Of a DNA stretch of 64,000 nt, positions 59,101 through 64,000 are shown one piece after another (within the stretch, counting starts at the first letter, position 1; the number at the start of each line of letters is the position of its first letter). Under the pieces are notes generated by a model, which was not told where the DNA came from, made no database searches, and saw only the letters and a list, made by a program, of their open reading frames with translations. This stretch comes from Albula goreensis. Its lineage: Eukaryota; Chordata; Actinopteri; Albuliformes; Albulidae. The DNA lies in NCBI GenBank assembly GCA_022829145.1, contig CM040744.1:1934001-1998000 (forward strand). The letters run 5' to 3'. The translations under genes were made by a program, and so were the position numbers.

Positions 59101-59795
59101 TGTTAAATTCAGCCAAGATTACTAGTCTGCATCCATCATGTTACGAGCATTAAAAAATATAAATTTAAAGAGTCTCATGTTTTCCTGGCTTCCTCGGTTC
59201 TGTTCACGCAGATCATGGGGCTGTTCTTATGTACAGGTGGAGAGGTATTTGGAGGAATTAGTATTGTCTCTGCTGAGGGGAAATCTGTTGTTTGCTTGAA
59301 ATATTTTCATTGCCAAGTCTGAAACTATAACAATTCATGAGATACCAGACACATTTCTATTGAAACGTTTTTATTAGAATTGAATTATTTGTGTTATTAA
59401 GAAATTTTGACCATTATTGGCTTTCGGTGATATCTCCAAAGTCAGATTATGACATCTGCTGGCCGAGTCAATGTACGACAGTTTATTTGGCTGCCTTCAA
59501 GTTTTGCGGTCTGAATAGACCTGCTATTGAGTATGCTTCAACGCAAAGGTTTCACTTTGGTTGAAAATAGCAATTCGGGCATTGCCCCCATAATTTGTAT
59601 GGAACTCCCATTTGTTTTCAGACAACACTCCCAGGCATTGTGCTTCTACGCCCTAGTATTATGTCAGAAGCGAAAGTGGCTCTGTGCTTCCACATTCTGT
59701 CCCTTGTCTTGCTGGCGTTTTGCCAAAAATGACTTTGTACGTTCCGTAGTTTTAAATCCGTCGTAACACGTTGCGCCTGCATGCGAAAATAGGGC

Positions 59796-61590
59796 GCATC
59801 ATCTGAAAAACATATTCTATTGTTGCTATTATAGGGCACTTTAGAAAAAAAATATCAATTCTTCAAATGAATGGAATTGAATGGAACAGAACTGAATAGA
59901 AATGCTTCTACCAGAGAAAACGACAGATTTGATATACCATACTGTTTTATTTATTTTCCATTCCTACCATTTTAATCTATTTGGCATTAGATATGTGTAC
60001 ACTTTCTGTGCATTACAAAAGTAATTCCGACAGGTTGTGGACTTTATAGCATACGTTTCTATGTGAGCTGTGGTCTTGACCTTGGTCTTGTTTCAGTCTG
60101 TGATAAGATACAGAACAGCAAACCATGTTGTTATCTTCATTCAAGCTTCAGGTAGGTCTGTAAAAAGTCCTCCAGATAAAAGAGGGTGCTATCATTCTCT
60201 GAATGCATTTATCTGTAATTACTGATGCTATACTTACGAATAATAATTACTCATGGTTTACACAGTTTGAGACATTTAGTTTAAAAGTACCCTCAGCTTA
60301 GGGAGGCAAGAAAGTATAAATATCGCACTGTTAATGAATAATCGAAAAGATTTATCAGAGCTGGGTTTGAAACCGTTTGTAGTGAAATTCCGGCAGATTG
60401 AATGCAATTTTGAAATAAGCATCTAATTTGAATCAACACATTTCTTTTTCCACATGATTGTATGTTTTTTGCTGAAGGGAACAGTCAGGGCCCTCTAGGC
60501 TCTCAGAAAGGGCCTAAGCTATTCTAAAAAATAATGTTTAAAATGTTGTCAGTTCTATTTTATCAATTCATAATTTGACAATCAACATTAACCAAATTGT
60601 TTCTGGGGAAATAAGCCCTTCAAACCTGCCTATTCAGTTTGTGTTGGAATGTGAAGGGTTAAATGAAAGAAGCAACTTTGTCTCCCTGTCAGACTCTTTC
60701 CACCTCTGCAGTTGCTGGGAAGAAAATGCTATACTTTCAGCTCTGTGATTGGTGGGTCAGCTATACATTTACAGAGGGCTGAGCAATAGTAATTTGATGA
60801 GAGACTAATTTCAAATTACAGTAAAACTGACCAATTATATCTTCCCTGTAAATGGATGGGCTTTGTTATTGCTAACTTCATGACAACTTCCGCCCACTGT
60901 GGGGGACACAAATCACAAACAAAATGAACTTTTAATGAACAATTGGTGTTGCATAATGGGGATTTTCCCAACTAAACATATATTATATATGAACATTTTC
61001 CCAACTTCGTAACATATATATTAACATATATAATTAATAGGCCACTGTGCCAATCTAATAATATCATTTTTTAACAATATTGCTTGTGTGCGCGCTGTCA
61101 TGATGTGTAGGCTTACATGACATTCCATCGGTTTTGTGTGGTAGGAGGGGGTGGCTGTCATGCCTTTTCTCATCCCGTCCTGTTGTCACCATATTCCAAA
61201 TGTGAAGTGTACACAGAGCTTGAGTAACGATGCCGTTATTTGTAAGGGTGATTATACGCAATTAGCTATTTTTTGTTTTGGTGATAACTTTCACTCTCTC
61301 CATGCTGTTTGCTCATTGTATTGCTAAGGCTGGACTAGCATCTTAATTTTTGTTTCACAGCTGGAATTGTCACAGGTGACTTTTGCAGTACTATAGAAGG
61401 ACACATTAAGCTTGGCTGGTAGTGTGCTTTTTTTCCCTGACGAGGGAAGGGGGGTTAGATGGCCAAGGTTTAATAGTCACAATTCGTTACTTTTTTTTTT
61501 ATGCTTCGTTCAAAATTTTCAAGGGTCTGCTGATGTTTTCAAATTGTTCAGTATCAGATACATATTTGATAAACCTAATACACTAAGTGT
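59796..61590. other. intergenic, AT-rich
   Basis: No gene, RNA or mobile element recognised. Confidence 0.5.
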
Positions 61591-61592
61591 GT

Positions 61593-62820
<1,228 letters not shown>

Positions 62821-62822
62821 GT

Positions 62823-62854
<32 letters not shown>

Positions 62855-63068
62855 ACAAGAGAGAGAGACCTTTTACTTAGGTTTTTACCCATTAGCATAC
62901 CCCCAATGGATTCTTCTTTCATTTTAATGGTGAATAAAGAATATTCAAACGAGGCTAAAGGTGGAGAGAGGGAGATGGAGAGTGAAAGAGAGAGACAAGG
63001 GAGCAGAGGGAGAGAAAATGAAAGAGAGAAGAGAGACCTTTCAGGAGTATGGGAATGAAAGAGAGAAA

Positions 63069-63110
<42 letters not shown>

Positions 63111-64000
63111 GCATTCACAGGAAGAATCTAATGTTCAAATTTGTTGTACGTGTGGAGGAATTAAAATGCCTGTAATCGCCAAACAAAATAACTAGTAATT
63201 ATTGCTCAGCCACCTCCACACTCACATCAGTTAAACCTGATCCCTTCGGTAATCATGACCATATTGGGTTCTAAGGTGGATAGGCATTGTAATGTTTATA
63301 GCATTGTTCAGCTCAAGGTCCTGAAGCATAAATTCCCACAGTGTTTGCACGCATTTGCACCAAACACACAAGTTCACCACCTGAGTTTACTCATCAGCTC
63401 CACCTCCTGGAGAAAAGAGGTAAACAAATGCAAGGCCCCCTTCAGCCAATTTTACACACATTTTCAAGGGAAAAAGAACAGAAGCAGGAATTGGCAACTC
63501 AAGTTTCTTTCAAAACTCATATCTCTGCCCATATTTCTGTTCCTCTTAAACTGTGCACCAAGGAAACAGTTATGCTTCATGTAATCGCCCCCACCAGCAC
63601 TGTTCAAAATGGTCAGGAGCCATTGTCTCTCCTTCTGTCTCTCCTATCTTAATTTCCTCCTCCCGGTCTCCCCGTTTCTCACCCCTCATCCTGTCTGTCT
63701 GTCTCTCTCTGCCAGCAGACACACACACAAGTCTTGTGGGAGCGGTTTGCGCGTTATGTTATTTCTTCTCCGGTCCTCAGCCAGGTTTTGAATGACCCAG
63801 CTGGACGCAGCGAGAGGTCAAGGTCCACCCCTCAGGTCAGGCTGACCGCATGTCCACGGTTAGCGTTTCTAATCTCTGCCGACCACACGCCAACCGCAGT
63901 TTGGAGCCCTGGGAACCGATGTCACAACCTCTGGTGCTCATGCCCTCTTTAACCCAACCAGAGCTGGGAATGAAGCTCACAGAAACCCATCCACAGAGTT
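63111..64000. other. right-edge sequence, no gene supported
   Basis: Somewhat more GC than the preceding 10 kb, with a CT-rich patch (63640-63720) ending in TGCCAG. Several short overlapping plus frames exist (63341-63952), but none shows a domain or convincing splice sites. An exon of the next gene cannot be excluded. Confidence 0.35.

Larger units (their letters stand above)
57742..59795. mobile_element. decayed Harbinger (PIF/Harbinger) DNA transposon
   Basis: GCCCTATTTT at 57742-57751 (again at 57787-57796) is mirrored by AAAATAGGGC at 59786-59795. Between them lie a Myb-like gene (+) and a transposase (-) that face each other. Both are broken. The outer limit on the left is uncertain because of the two candidate ends, and no clear 3-bp target duplication was seen. 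Confidence 0.65.

Noticed and set aside
63341-63952. Possible exon of the next gene (PIP5K1B is the human neighbour)
   Set aside because: None of the short frames shows kinase-domain or other recognisable residues; splice sites unconvincing.

Overview
The window is nuclear DNA from a vertebrate, almost certainly a ray-finned (teleost-type) fish. Genes are spread over long introns, dinucleotide repeats (CA/TG, GA) are abundant, and there are fish-type tRNA-derived SINE fragments, an L2-like LINE tail, Tigger-like MITEs and a decayed Harbinger transposon. The species cannot be fixed from the sequence. Nothing prokaryotic, viral or CRISPR-like is seen.

Four genes can be supported, in the order zng1 (cbwd) > foxd5/foxd4-like > pgm5 > < tmem252. 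(1) 329-1600, +: the last four coding exons of zng1, the COBW-domain zinc chaperone, whose 5' part lies off the left edge. (2) 6042-7127, +: an intronless forkhead gene of the foxd4/foxd5 type. (3) 10216-45129, +: pgm5 (aciculin), 11 exons over 35 kb; all splice junctions and phases fit, and only exon 10 is one base short, which shifts the frame. (4) 51670-52594, -: tmem252, two exons, with a one-base frame break in a G-rich run of exon 1. The same neighbours (CBWD, FOXD4-like, PGM5, TMEM252) lie together on human chromosome 9, so this is an old conserved block. The genes do not form a pathway: they are a zinc-transfer GTPase, a transcription factor, a muscle adhesion-site protein and a small membrane protein.

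From 52.6 kb to the right edge no host gene could be supported. That stretch holds a Tigger-like MITE (57137-57421), a dead Harbinger element with a Myb-like gene facing a transposase (about 57742-59795), a 205-bp CA tract and GA-rich tracts.

The most unusual property is how often tandem repeats touch intron 3' ends. In zng1 a 41-bp unit carrying the splice acceptor and first exon bases is present six times. In pgm5 a 90-bp duplication copies the acceptor and start of exon 4, a 52-bp array with donor-like motifs abuts exon 8, and an array with eight perfect TGACTCA (AP-1) sites abuts exon 10. Intron 7 of pgm5 also carries a roughly 1-kb array of a 33-bp unit that keeps a 219-codon frame open on the minus strand. 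No clearly novel gene system was found; these splice-site and regulatory arrays are the best leads.
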